Program-made: the position numbers and the translations under genes
The notes under the pieces: generated by a model
Database searches by the model: none
Told to the model about the DNA's origin: nothing
What the model saw: only the letters and a program-made list of their open reading frames with translations
Part shown: positions 18,285-28,333 of the stretch, piece by piece
Position numbering within the stretch: position 1 is the stretch's first letter
Layout: each line of letters begins with the position of its first letter
Assembly (NCBI RefSeq): GCF_019880305.1
Contig: NZ_CP082301.1
Span: 3,844,001 to 3,908,000, forward strand
Source of the DNA: Streptomyces decoyicus
Lineage (GTDB): Bacteria > Actinomycetota > Actinomycetes > Streptomycetales > Streptomycetaceae
Direction: 5' to 3'
DNA: 64,000 nucleotides

Positions 18285-19598
18285 ATGGAAACCGCATACG
18301 CACCCCCTCCCCGCGGCTCCCGTATGCCCGTGGGGCTGCGCGCCCCGTTCTCCGGGCGCACCTGGCGGGAGTTCCTGTACCTCTTCCTCAGCCTCCCGAT
18401 GTCCATCGTGATGTTCGCCTACGCCATCGTGGTGATCTCGCTGGGCGCCGGCCTGCTGGTCACGTTCCTGGGCATCCCGGTGCTGGCGGGCGGTCTGGCC
18501 GGCAGCCGTGCGCTGGGCGGTCTGGAGCGCCTACGGGCCCGCGCGCTGCTGGGTATGGACGTCGCCGATCCGGAGCCCGTCCGGCCCTCCAAGCCGAGCC
18601 TGATGGGGTGGGTCGGGGCCGTGCTGAAGAGCGGGGCGTCCTGGCGACACCTTCTCTACTCCCTGCTGCACTTCCCGTGGGCGCTCTTCTCCTTCATCTT
18701 CTCGGTGACGTTCTGGACCCTGGGCTGGGGACTGCTGACCTACCCCCTGTGGCGGTGGACGTTCCCCGCGTACCTCGACCAGCCGGGCATCCAGATGTGG
18801 GGTGACGGCCACGGCGACGGCCTCTACCTCGACGCCCCGGCGGACATCGTGGTCACCAGCGGCGCCGGGCTGCTGCTGGTGCTGGCCGGGCCGTGGGTGA
18901 TCCATGGTCTGACCCAGATGGACCGGGTCATGGTCCACGGCCTGCTGGGGCCCTCCCTCCTCGCCACCCGGGTCTCGCAGCTGGAGTCGGACCGCGGGGT
19001 GGTGGTGGACACCGCGACGGCCGATCTGCGCCGCATCGAGCGCGATCTGCACGACGGGGCTCAGGCCCGGCTGGTCTCGCTCGCCATGGACCTGGGGCTG
19101 GCCAGGGAGAAGCTGGCCGAGGATCCGGAGGCCGCCGCGAAGATGGTGGACGAGGCACACGGCGAGGTGAAGATCGCGCTCCAGGAGCTGCGGGATCTGG
19201 CCCGCGGCATCCACCCGGCGATCCTCACCGACCGGGGTCTCGGCCCGGCGCTGTCCGCACTGGCCGCGCGCTGCACGGTTCCGGTGACGGTGACCGTGGA
19301 CCTGGACCACCGGCCGGCCGCGGCGATCGAGGGCATCGCGTACTTCACCGCCTCCGAGCTGCTCCAGAACGTCTCCCGGCACGCCCGGGCCACCAGCGCG
19401 ACGCTGGACGTCTGGCGCACCGCGGACCGGATCATGGTGCTGGTCTCCGACAACGGCCGGGGCGGCGCGCACACCGCGACGGGCACCGGCCTGGCCGGTC
19501 TCGCCGAACGGCTCGACGCCGTCGACGGCCTGCTGGTGGTGGACTCCCCGGTCGGCGGCCCGACCCGCATCACCGCCGAGCTGCCGTGGCGCGGGTGA
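18285..19598 (+). CDS. Sensor histidine kinase (NarL/DesK type), paralogue of the 16691 gene
   Basis: A 437-residue kinase with the same sensor architecture as its neighbour (RTWREFLYLFLSLPMS..., FPWALFSFIFSVTFWTLGWG). It adds an extra periplasmic-side segment of about 45 residues and another helix. Phospho-acceptor His 256 is in RIERDLHDGAQARLV, N-box SELLQNVSRHA, G1 SDNGRGG. The catalytic halves of the two kinases are highly alike, pointing to tandem duplication with divergence of the sensor. The ATG at 18285 was chosen over an upstream ATG in the repeat leader; an internal ATG at MPVGLRAPF is another option. The response regulator follows after 179 nt. Confidence 0.9.
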   Translation: METAYAPPPRGSRMPVGLRAPFSGRTWREFLYLFLSLPMSIVMFAYAIVVISLGAGLLVTFLGIPVLAGGLAGSRALGGLERLRARALLGMDVADPEPVRPSKPSLMGWVGAVLKSGASWRHLLYSLLHFPWALFSFIFSVTFWTLGWGLLTYPLWRWTFPAYLDQPGIQMWGDGHGDGLYLDAPADIVVTSGAGLLLVLAGPWVIHGLTQMDRVMVHGLLGPSLLATRVSQLESDRGVVVDTATADLRRIERDLHDGAQARLVSLAMDLGLAREKLAEDPEAAAKMVDEAHGEVKIALQELRDLARGIHPAILTDRGLGPALSALAARCTVPVTVTVDLDHRPAAAIEGIAYFTASELLQNVSRHARATSATLDVWRTADRIMVLVSDNGRGGAHTATGTGLAGLAERLDAVDGLLVVDSPVGGPTRITAELPWRG

Positions 19599-19611
19599 CC
19601 GCGGAACTGCC

Positions 19612-19699
19612 GGTCCCCTCTCCCCCGCCTCCCTCTCCCTCGTCTCCCCCTCTCCCGTCTCCCTCCCCTCCCTTTCTCCGCCCCCGATCCCCCTCATCC
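19612..19699. other. Polypyrimidine tract
   Basis: Nearly uninterrupted C/T run on the + strand between the second kinase and the response regulator. It has no ORF. It could form triplex or H-DNA, or be unstructured leader RNA; no function is evident. Confidence 0.7.
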
Positions 19700-19777
19700 G
19701 CCTCGCCGCCGTCCGGATACTGGGATGCTGGAGGCCGGTAGGGGCGGGATGCGATGAGGCATGGGGGAATCTGAGCC

Positions 19778-20449
19778 GTGGAGGACAAGGTGCGGGTGGT
19801 CATCGCCGAGGACTCGGTGCTGCTCCGGGAGGGCCTGACCCGGCTGCTCACCGACCGGGGGCACGAGGTCGTGGCGGGCGTGGGGGACGCCGAGGCGCTG
19901 ATCAAGACGATCGGGGGGCTGGCGGACGAGGGCGCCCTGCCGGATGTGGTGGTGGCGGACGTACGGATGCCGCCGACGCACACCGACGAAGGGGTGCGGG
20001 CCGCCATCCGGCTGCGCCGGGACCACCCCGGCCTCGGGGTGCTGGTGCTGTCGCAGTACGTCGAGGAGCAGTACGCGACGGAGCTGCTGGCCGGGTCGAG
20101 CCGGGGCATCGGCTATCTGCTCAAGGACCGGGTGGCCGAGGTGCGGGAGTTCGTCGACGCGGTGGTCCGGGTGGCCGAGGGCGGGACCGCGCTGGACCCG
20201 GAGGTGGTGGCGCAGCTGCTGGGCCGCAGCCGCAAGCAGGACGTGCTGGCCAATCTGACGCCGCGGGAGCGGGAGGTGCTGGGCCTGATGGCCGAGGGCC
20301 GGACGAACTCCGCCGTCGCCCGGCAGCTGGTGGTCAGCGACGGTGCGGTCGAGAAGCACGTCAGCAACATCTTCCTGAAGCTGGGCCTGTCGCAGAGTGA
20401 CGGGGATCACCGCAGGGTGCTTGCAGTACTCACCTACCTGGGCTCCTGA
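19778..20449 (+). CDS. LuxR/NarL-family response regulator
   Basis: A 223-residue two-domain regulator. The receiver domain has acidic pocket Glu 11-Asp 12 ([11 protein letters not shown]), phospho-acceptor Asp 61 ([10 protein letters not shown]) and the conserved Lys in LLKDR. The C-terminal LuxR helix-turn-helix reads [20 protein letters not shown] then [14 protein letters not shown]. Two DesK-type kinases immediately upstream are the likely partners, giving a two-kinase, one-regulator arrangement. The GTG start is at 19778. The palindromes at 16617 and 18084 are candidate binding sites. A hairpin directly follows the stop. Confidence 0.93.
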   Translation: MEDKVRVVIAEDSVLLREGLTRLLTDRGHEVVAGVGDAEALIKTIGGLADEGALPDVVVADVRMPPTHTDEGVRAAIRLRRDHPGLGVLVLSQYVEEQYATELLAGSSRGIGYLLKDRVAEVREFVDAVVRVAEGGTALDPEVVAQLLGRSRKQDVLANLTPREREVLGLMAEGRTNSAVARQLVVSDGAVEKHVSNIFLKLGLSQSDGDHRRVLAVLTYLGS

Positions 20450-20450
20450 C

Positions 20451-20471
20451 CACCTGACACTCCGTCAGGTG
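20451..20471 (+). terminator. Stem-loop after the response regulator
   Basis: A perfect 8-bp inverted repeat (CACCTGAC and GTCAGGTG) with a 5-nt loop begins 2 nt after the stop codon. It could be a terminator or, less likely, an operator. Confidence 0.55.
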
Positions 20472-20539
20472 AGTGGCCCGAGGTGTTTTCCACCGAGGTC
20501 CAGGACTTTGGTCGTAGAACCAATGGACGAGTCCGGAGC

Positions 20540-20578
20540 GTCATGAAGAGGGGGTCACGGGGGCGATGATTTCATGAC
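20540..20578. promoter_or_regulatory. Inverted repeat upstream of korA
   Basis: GTCATGAA at 20540-20547 and TTCATGAC at 20571-20578 are exact inverted copies whose centres are 31 bp apart (three helical turns). They lie about 170 bp upstream of the korA start in a region without other genes. They may bind a regulator of korAB; no known consensus is recognised. Confidence 0.4.
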
Positions 20579-20744
20579 AAAACACACCAGATCGGTGTCT
20601 CATGTTGACGTCCAGCATGCGAACGATCCAGGGAAGGCCACCCTTACCCACGTACGATGGTTATGGGACAACCGGTCGGTATGACACGTCCCGAGCCCTG
20701 CCTCCGGGCGGGGACGCCGCACCCCTCGAGGGAGGTCCGAAGCA

Positions 20745-22680
20745 GTGACCAGCCAGGTCAGTAGCCCAGCCGAGCAGACCGACGCAGCGCTTGTCGGGGA
20801 ACAGCGCGCTTCCGGTGAAGGCAAGGAAGTCCGACGCCTTGACCGTGTGATCATCCGGTTCGCCGGCGACTCCGGTGACGGTATGCAGCTCACCGGCGAC
20901 CGGTTCACGTCCGAGACCGCGTCGTTCGGCAACGACCTGTCGACGCTGCCGAATTTCCCCGCCGAGATCCGCGCCCCTGCCGGGACCCTGCCGGGTGTCT
21001 CCAGTTTCCAGCTGCACTTCGCCGACCATGACATCCTCACGCCCGGCGACGCGCCGAATGTGCTGGTGGCGATGAACCCGGCCGCGCTGAAGGCGAATAT
21101 CGCGGATGTGCCGCGGGGCGCGGACATCATCGTGAACACGGATGAGTTCACCAAGCGCCCGATGGCGAAGGTGGGCTATGCGACCAGTCCGCTGGAGGAC
21201 GGGTCGCTGGAGGCCTACAACGTCCATCCGGTGCCGCTGACCACGCTGACGATCGAGGCGCTCAAGGAGTCCGGGCTCTCCCGCAAGGAGGCCGAGCGCA
21301 GCAAGAACATGTTCGCGCTGGGTCTGCTGTCGTGGATGTACCACCGGCCGACCGAGGGCACCGAGAAGTTCCTGCGGGCGAAGTTCGCGAAGAAGCCGGA
21401 GATCGCGGAGGCGAATGTCACGGCGTTCCGGGCGGGGTGGAACTTCGGTGAGACGACGGAGGATTTCGCCGTCTCCTACGAGGTCGCACCGGCGACGAAG
21501 GCCTTCCCGACCGGCACCTACCGCAATATCTCCGGGAACCTTGCGCTGTCCTACGGCTTGATCGCGGCGGGCCGGCAGGCGGATCTGCCGCTGTATCTGG
21601 GCTCCTACCCGATCACCCCGGCCTCCGACATCCTGCACGAACTGTCCAAGCACAAGAACTTCGGTGTGCGCACGTTCCAGGCGGAGGACGAAATCGCCGG
21701 GATCGGTGCGGCGCTGGGCGCCGCGTTCGGCGGTGCGCTGGCGGTGACGACCACCTCGGGACCCGGTGTGGCGCTGAAGTCGGAGACGATCGGCCTGGCG
21801 GTCAGTCTGGAACTGCCGCTGCTGATCGTGGACATCCAGCGCGGCGGGCCGTCGACGGGGCTGCCGACGAAGACCGAGCAGGCGGATCTGCTCCAGGCGA
21901 TGTACGGGCGCAACGGAGAGGCACCGGTGCCGATCGTGGCGCCGAAGACGCCCGCGGACTGCTTCGATGCGGCGCTGGAGGCGGCCCGGATCGCACTGGC
22001 CTACCGCACACCGGTCTTCCTGCTCTCCGACGGCTATCTGGCCAACGGTTCGGAGCCGTGGCGGATCCCCGATGTCAACGAACTGCCGGATCTGCGGGTC
22101 CAGTTCGCCTCGGGCCCCAATCACCAGCAGGCGGACGGCACCGAGGTGTTCTGGCCGTACAAGCGTGATGAGCAGACGCTGGCCCGGCCCTGGGCGGTGC
22201 CGGGCACGCCGGGGCTGGAGCACCGTATCGGCGGCATCGAGAAGCAGGACGGCACGGGCAACATCTCCTACGACCCGGCCAACCACGACTTCATGGTGCG
22301 CACCCGCCAGGCGAAGGTCGACGGCGTCGACGTCCCCGACCTCGAGGTCGACGACCCCGCCGACGACAGCGGCCAGGGCGCCGGCACCCTCGTACTGGGC
22401 TGGGGGTCGACCTACGGGCCGATCACCGCGGCGGTACGGCGTGTGCGGGGCGCCGGGGAGCGCATCGCCCAGGCTCATCTGCGGCACCTCAACCCCTTCC
22501 CGCGGAATCTCGGCGAGGTCCTGGCGCGTTACGACAAGGTGATCGTGCCGGAGATGAACCTCGGACAGCTCGCCACTCTGCTGCGCGCCAAGTACCTCGT
22601 CGACGCGCACTCGCACACCCAGGTCAGCGGAATGCCGTTCAAGGCCGAGCAGCTTGCGGAGGTCTTTAAGGAGGCCATCA

Positions 22681-22688
<8 letters not shown>
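20745..22688 (+). CDS. korA: 2-oxoacid:ferredoxin oxidoreductase, alpha subunit (gamma-alpha fusion)
   Basis: A 647-residue subunit, N-terminal gamma domain (about residues 30-215, FAGDSGDGMQLTGDRF) fused to the pyrimidine-binding alpha domain (GSYPITPASDILHELSKH). TTTSGPGVALKSETIGLA and IQRGGPSTGLPTKTEQADLL match the KorA family. With KorB it converts 2-oxoglutarate (or another 2-oxoacid) and CoA to acyl-CoA and CO2 while reducing ferredoxin, in an alternative TCA step. The GTG at 20745 has GGAGG about 9 nt upstream; the first 25 residues are a variable extension. It overlaps korB by 8 nt. Confidence 0.93.
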
Positions 22689-23775
<1,087 letters not shown>

Positions 23776-23858
23776 CTCTCGCTCCACGGCGGAAATCGCC
23801 GGCGGTTTCCCGGGCCGGCCGCCGCACGGGGAGGACCTGGGGATCCGCCGGATCGTCC

Positions 23859-23908
23859 GCGGGTGCCCGTACGGGAACGTCTTACGGCGTCCCCGTACGG
23901 GCACCCGC
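23859..23908 (+). terminator. 17-bp perfect hairpin after korB
   Basis: Arms 23859-23875 and 23892-23908 are exact inverted repeats around a 16-nt loop. The right arm is the start of the first 32-bp repeat unit, so the hairpin pairs an inverted partial copy with the array. It lies about 85 nt past the korB stop and probably terminates korAB. Confidence 0.6.
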
Positions 23909-24078
23909 TTGCGTTTCCGGCACCCCGTACGGGCACCCGCTTGCGTTTCCGGCACCCCGTACGGGCACCCGCCGGCGTTTCCGGCACCCCGTACGGGCAT
24001 CCGCCGGCGTTTCCGGCACCCCGTACGGGCATCCGCCGGCGTCCGGCACCCCGTACGGGCATCCGCCGGCGTTCCGGT
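23891..24078. repeat. Six-copy 32-bp tandem repeat array
   Basis: Units start at 23891, 23923, 23955, 23987, 24019 and 24049; the fifth is 2 bp short and the sixth incomplete. Each contains the self-complementary CCCGTACGGG, then GCA(C/T)CCGC and a GCGTTTCCGGCA-type segment. Variants change stepwise from left to right. The unit length is not a multiple of three, so it is not a protein repeat. There are no unique spacers, so it is not CRISPR. Confidence 0.92.
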
Positions 24079-24234
24079 CTGTCGCGCGGCTGCTCCGGGT
24101 GAGGCCACCGGCCTGCCGGCCGCCCGGCAGGCGTCCTGGATGCCGGCCCTCGCCCGCCGTTCCGCGCCGCGTCCCTTCTACGGCGTCCGGGACGGGTGCC
24201 ATGCTGGCCGCTTCCAACCGCCAAGGGGTAGGAC

Positions 24235-25101
24235 ATGAGCATCGTCGTCACCGGCGCCACCGGGGCACTCGGCCGGCTCGTCATCGAGGAACTGCTGAAG
24301 CGCACCGCACCGGACGAGATCGTCGCGGTCGCCCGCGACCGTGCCAAGGCCGCCGGCCTCGCCGCCCGCGGTGTCGGGGTCGAGGTCGCCGACTACAGCC
24401 GGCCCGAGACGCTCCAGGGAGTCTTCGCGTCCGGCGACCGGGTGCTGTTCATCTCGGGGAACGAGGCGGGCCGGCGCCTCACCCAGCACCGCGCCGTCAT
24501 CGACGCCGCGCGGGAGGCGGGCGTCGCGCTGCTGGCGTACACCAGCGTGCTGGGCGGGCCGGCCGCCACCTTCTCCATCGCCGAGGAGCATGTCGCCACC
24601 GAGCAGGCGCTGCTCGCGTCCGGGGTGCCGTACTGCCTGCTGCGCAACGGCTGGTACCACGAGAACTACACCGGTGCGCTCGCCACCACCCTGAGGACCG
24701 GCGCCGTCGTCGGCAGCGCCGGCCAGGGCAGGGTAGCCACCGCCGCGCGCCGGGACTACGCCGAGGCGGCCGCTGTCGTCCTCACCGGCAGCGGCCACGA
24801 GAACTCGGTGTACGAACTGAGCGGCGACACCGCCTGGACGATGGCCGAGTACGCGGCCGAGGTGTCCCGGCAGACCGGCCGGACGATCCCGTACCGCGAC
24901 CTGCCGCAGGAGCGGTATGTGGCGTTGATGGTCGAGGCGGGCGTACCGGCCCTGGGCGCCCAGATGGTCGCCGATGCGGACGCCGGGATCGCCCGCGGCG
25001 AGCTGGCCGCGACCCCCGGCGAGCTGGCCGGGCTGCTCGGCCGCCCGACCACACCGCTCGCCGAGGCGATCACGGAGGCGCTGAAGGAGCTCCCCGCCTG
25101 A
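24235..25101 (+). CDS. NmrA-like NAD(P)-binding reductase, QorB (quinone oxidoreductase 2) type
   Basis: A 288-residue atypical SDR. It has the N-terminal Rossmann motif VTGATGALGRLV (residues 5-16). The later YTSVLGGPA and LRNGWYHENYTGAL stretches are characteristic of the QorB/YtfG group, which reduces quinones with NADPH. The family lacks the classical SDR YxxxK motif. The ATG at 24235 follows a GGGGTAGG-type site. It stands alone between the repeat array and rarD. A role in quinone redox would fit the neighbourhood, but substrates of this family are poorly defined. Confidence 0.8.
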   Translation: MSIVVTGATGALGRLVIEELLKRTAPDEIVAVARDRAKAAGLAARGVGVEVADYSRPETLQGVFASGDRVLFISGNEAGRRLTQHRAVIDAAREAGVALLAYTSVLGGPAATFSIAEEHVATEQALLASGVPYCLLRNGWYHENYTGALATTLRTGAVVGSAGQGRVATAARRDYAEAAAVVLTGSGHENSVYELSGDTAWTMAEYAAEVSRQTGRTIPYRDLPQERYVALMVEAGVPALGAQMVADADAGIARGELAATPGELAGLLGRPTTPLAEAITEALKELPA

Positions 25102-25303
25102 AGCGGTCCCCGGTCCGAAGCGGCCGTCCCCCAAGCGCCCGGTCCCCCGGCTGAACCGGGTCTGCGTACGCGTCCCCCCCCGGTACGTCCGGCCCGCACC
25201 GGACCCCACCGGCCGTCATGACCGTATGCCAAGACAGGCATGACAGCCGGGCCGGGCGGCGCTACGTTCACAGCGGCGGCGCAGCACCCACAGGAGGTCC
25301 CCC

Positions 25304-26338
25304 TTGCAGCCTCGGAGCGATCAGCGTGTCGGACTCGCCTACGGTGTCACCGCCTACACCATGTGGGGACTGCTGCCGCTCTACTGGCATCTGCTGGGCG
25401 CCGCCTCGCCGTCCGAGATCCTGGCGCATCGCATGCTGTGGTCGCTGCCTGTCGCCGTCGTCATCCTGGCCGTGCTGCGCCGCTGGTCCTGGATCCGCCC
25501 GCTGCTGCGGCAGCCCAGAAGGCTCGCGCTGATACTGGTCTGCGCCGTGGTCATCTCGGCGAACTGGTTTCTCTACATCTGGGCGGTCAATGCCGGGCAT
25601 GTCCTGGAGGCCTCACTCGGCTACTTCATCAATCCGCTGGTCAGCATCGCCTTCGGTGTACTGGTACTGCGTGAGCGGCTGCGTCCGTTGCAGTGGACCG
25701 CGGTGGGGGTCGGCCTCCTCGCCGTCCTCGTGATGACCGCCGCCTACGGCAAGGTGCCCTGGATCGCGCTGATTCTGGCCTTCTCGTTCGCGACCTACGG
25801 TCTGGCGAAGAAGGGCATCAAACTCGACGGGATCGAGGGCTTCAGCGCCGAGACCGCCCTCCAGGCGCTGCCGGCGCTGGGCTTCCTGGTCTTCCTCGGC
25901 CTGCGCGGCGAGTCCAGCTTCACCACCGGCGGAGTGGGCCAGGCGCTGCTGCTCTCCGCCTGCGGTATCGCGACGGCGGTGCCGCTGATCTGCTTCGGTG
26001 CCTCGGCCGTGCGGCTTCCGCTGACGACGGTCGGGATGCTCCAGTATCTGGCGCCGACCTTTCAGTTCGTGCTGGGGCTCACCGTCTTCCACGAGAAGAT
26101 GCCGCCGGAGCGCTGGGCCGGGTTCGCGCTGGTGTGGCTGGCCCTGGCGGTGCTGACCTGGGACGCGCTGCGGACCGCACGGCGGGCGCGGACGGCGCTG
26201 GCCGACGCCGCGGCCCGCGCGGGCGAGGCCGCCGCGGGCGGCGCGGTACAGGCGGCGGACGCGGCGCAGGAAGCGGCCGCCGCGCGGGACGCCGCCGCGC
26301 AGACCGCGCCGCCGCAGCCTCCCGGCCTCACGCAGTGA
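25304..26338 (+). CDS. rarD: RarD-type EamA-family transporter
   Basis: A 344-residue membrane protein with ten predicted helices in two EamA halves. The RarD signature GVTAYTMWGLLPLYWHLLG is near the N-terminus, and AVNAGHVLEASLGYFINPL follows the fourth helix. It is a drug/metabolite-transporter superfamily permease with unknown substrate. The TTG start at 25304 is supported by AGGAGG 7 nt upstream. An Ala-rich tail of about 50 residues is unusual and probably disordered. Its end overlaps the convergent ABC permease by 11 nt. Confidence 0.9.
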   Translation: MQPRSDQRVGLAYGVTAYTMWGLLPLYWHLLGAASPSEILAHRMLWSLPVAVVILAVLRRWSWIRPLLRQPRRLALILVCAVVISANWFLYIWAVNAGHVLEASLGYFINPLVSIAFGVLVLRERLRPLQWTAVGVGLLAVLVMTAAYGKVPWIALILAFSFATYGLAKKGIKLDGIEGFSAETALQALPALGFLVFLGLRGESSFTTGGVGQALLLSACGIATAVPLICFGASAVRLPLTTVGMLQYLAPTFQFVLGLTVFHEKMPPERWAGFALVWLALAVLTWDALRTARRARTALADAAARAGEAAAGGAVQAADAAQEAAAARDAAAQTAPPQPPGLTQ

Positions 26339-27194
26339 TGTCCCGGGTGGTGAAGCGCGCCCAGGCCGCCGAGCCGAACACCAGGGCGTACAGCGCCTGG
26401 AGCCCGAGGTTCTTCTGCAACTGGTCCCAGTAGACGGGGTCCCGGAGCAGGTCCGCGAAGGACAGCCAGTAGTGCGGGAAGAGATAGGGCTGGATGGCGT
26501 GCAGCTGCGGGAGGGTGTCCAGGATCTGCACGGTGATCAGCAGGCCGACCGTGGTCGCCATGGCCGCGATACCGCTGGTGGTGAGCGCCGAGACGAACAG
26601 GCCGACGGCGGCCACCCCGATGAGGGACAGCGCCACCGCGACCGCGACGGCCAGCGCCCGCAGCAGCCCCTCGCCGAAGGACACGGACGTGCCCGAGAGC
26701 AGGGTGACCTCGCCCAGCGGGAAGAGCAGCGCGCCGGTCACCAATGCGGAGAGCGCCACGACGAGGGTGCCCACCAGGCAGAACGTCAGGGTCGTGGCGT
26801 ATTTGACCAGCAGCAGGCGGGTGCGGCCCGCGGGGGCGACCAGGAGATAGCGCAGCGTCCCGCCGTGCGCCTCCCCGGCGAGGGAGTCGCCCGCGATCAC
26901 ACCGACGGACATCGGCAGAAAGAACGGCAGCGTCACCGCGAGCGAGGTGAAGACCAGGAAGAGGCCGTTGTGGGTGATCTGGGAGAGGAACGCCGGGCCG
27001 CCCGGACCGCCGCCCGGCCCGCCGTCGCCGGTCTCGATCCTGACGGCGATGCCGACCAGGACCGGTACGCCCGCGAGCACCGCCAGCAGCGCGAGGGTGC
27101 GCCAGCGCCGGAACGTCACGCCGATCTCGCTGCGCAGCAGACCCAGCGACCACAACGGCCGGGGTGCCCGCGGCACCGCCTCAGCCTGCGACAT
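26328..27194 (-). CDS. ABC-2 type transporter permease
   Basis: A 288-residue membrane protein of six helices. A hydrophilic N-terminus precedes TM1 (LALLAVLAGVPVLVGIAV), and a Gly-rich loop follows it. The SLAGEAHGGTLRYLLVAPAG stretch is the conserved cytoplasmic motif of ABC-2 permeases. It partners with the ATPase encoded just upstream, whose stop it overlaps by 14 nt. The pair forms an exporter; no substrate can be read from sequence. Confidence 0.9.
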   Translation of the reverse strand: MSQAEAVPRAPRPLWSLGLLRSEIGVTFRRWRTLALLAVLAGVPVLVGIAVRIETGDGGPGGGPGGPAFLSQITHNGLFLVFTSLAVTLPFFLPMSVGVIAGDSLAGEAHGGTLRYLLVAPAGRTRLLLVKYATTLTFCLVGTLVVALSALVTGALLFPLGEVTLLSGTSVSFGEGLLRALAVAVAVALSLIGVAAVGLFVSALTTSGIAAMATTVGLLITVQILDTLPQLHAIQPYLFPHYWLSFADLLRDPVYWDQLQKNLGLQALYALVFGSAAWARFTTRDITA

Positions 27195-28239
27195 CGAAGC
27201 CCTCCCCGGTCAGCTGCACAAAGACATCCTCCAGCGAGGCGCGTTCCGTACCGAAGCCGCGGACCCGCACACCGGCGTGCACCAGCGCGGCGTTGAGATC
27301 CGCCAGGTCCAGCGGCCCCCCGCCGTCCGGCGTGTCCAGCGGCGCGTCCGCGTCCGGGAGTTCGCCCGTCACCCGGTCGTCGGCGGCCTCCAGACCGGTC
27401 AGGCCGTGCTCCTTCAGGACGCGGACCGTATCGGCCGTGTCGGGGGTGGTCACCGTCAGCCGGCCGTGGCCGCGCGAGTCGAGGACCGTGGCGGAGAGGT
27501 CGGCGACCGTTCCCTGGGTGATCAGCCGGCCGCGGGCCATCACGGCGGCATGGGTGCAGACCTGCTCGATCTCGTCGAGGAGATGGGAGGAGAGAAAGAC
27601 GGTGGTGCCGTCCGCCGCCAGTTCGCGGACCAGGGCCCGGATCTCCCGCATGCCCTGGGGGTCCAGGCCGTTGGTCGGCTCGTCGAGCACCAGCAGCTCA
27701 CGCGGCTGGAGCAGGGCGGCCGCCAGGCCGAGGCGTTGCTTCATGCCGAGGGAGTAGGCGCGCGCCTTCTTGCCGGCTGCGGCGGCCAGGCCCACCCGCT
27801 CCAGCGCATGGCCGACCCGCTCGGCCCGGCTGCGGGGATCGGCGACCGGGTCGGCGGCGTCGAACCGCCGCAGGTTGTCCCGCCCGCTGAGGAAGCCGTA
27901 GAGCGCCGGGCCCTCGATGAGGGCGCCGACCTTGGGGAGCACCCGGCGGCCCGCGGCGGGCATCGGCTGCCCGAGCACCCGGGCGCTGCCCGCGGTGGCT
28001 TCGATCAGGCCCATCAGCATGCGGATGGTGGTGGTCTTGCCGGAGCCGTTGGGGCCGAGGAAGCCGAAGACGCTGCCGCGCGGTACGGCCAGATCGAGGC
28101 CGTCGACGGCGAGCTGGCCGCCGCGGTACGCCTTGGTCAGCCCCCGCGTCTCGATCGCCAGGTCTGCGGACGGCCGGGGGCCGGGCCCGTCTGCGGGCGG
28201 GCGGGCGCCGTCATGCCCTGCGGCGGGCGGCTGTGGCAT
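27181..28239 (-). CDS. ABC transporter ATP-binding protein
   Basis: A 352-residue ATPase: Walker A GPNGSGKTTTIRM, signature YSLGMKQRLGLA, Walker B LLVLDEPTNGLDPQG and the switch His in SSHLLDE. The DrrA/CcmA-like subfamily is typical of ABC-2 exporters. A C-terminal domain of about 120 residues follows the ATPase core. The ATG at 28239 has a GGGGGAG site just upstream; an in-frame GTG at 28272 is possible. It is followed by its permease, and the LolA-like gene lies 94 nt upstream on the same strand, so the three probably form an operon. Confidence 0.92.
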   Translation of the reverse strand: MPQPPAAGHDGARPPADGPGPRPSADLAIETRGLTKAYRGGQLAVDGLDLAVPRGSVFGFLGPNGSGKTTTIRMLMGLIEATAGSARVLGQPMPAAGRRVLPKVGALIEGPALYGFLSGRDNLRRFDAADPVADPRSRAERVGHALERVGLAAAAGKKARAYSLGMKQRLGLAAALLQPRELLVLDEPTNGLDPQGMREIRALVRELAADGTTVFLSSHLLDEIEQVCTHAAVMARGRLITQGTVADLSATVLDSRGHGRLTVTTPDTADTVRVLKEHGLTGLEAADDRVTGELPDADAPLDTPDGGGPLDLADLNAALVHAGVRVRGFGTERASLEDVFVQLTGEGFDVAG

Positions 28240-28333
28240 CGGCTCCCCCGACGTCGTACGGATGTGGCCCACGGGCTGCGCCGCGCCACCCGCGGAGGGA
28301 TGGCGCGGCGCCCCGCGATACTGCGGTGGCCCG

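Larger units (their letters stand above)
23776..24234. other. 459-nt intergenic region with hairpin and repeat array
   Basis: This region holds no plausible gene. It contains a long hairpin at 23859-23908, the 32-bp tandem array at 23891-24078, and an unremarkable leader to the reductase at 24235. Frames through the array are open only because the repeats lack stops. Confidence 0.8.

Noticed and set aside
23891..24078. Possible CRISPR array
   Set aside because: Units are contiguous with no unique spacers, and no cas genes are present.
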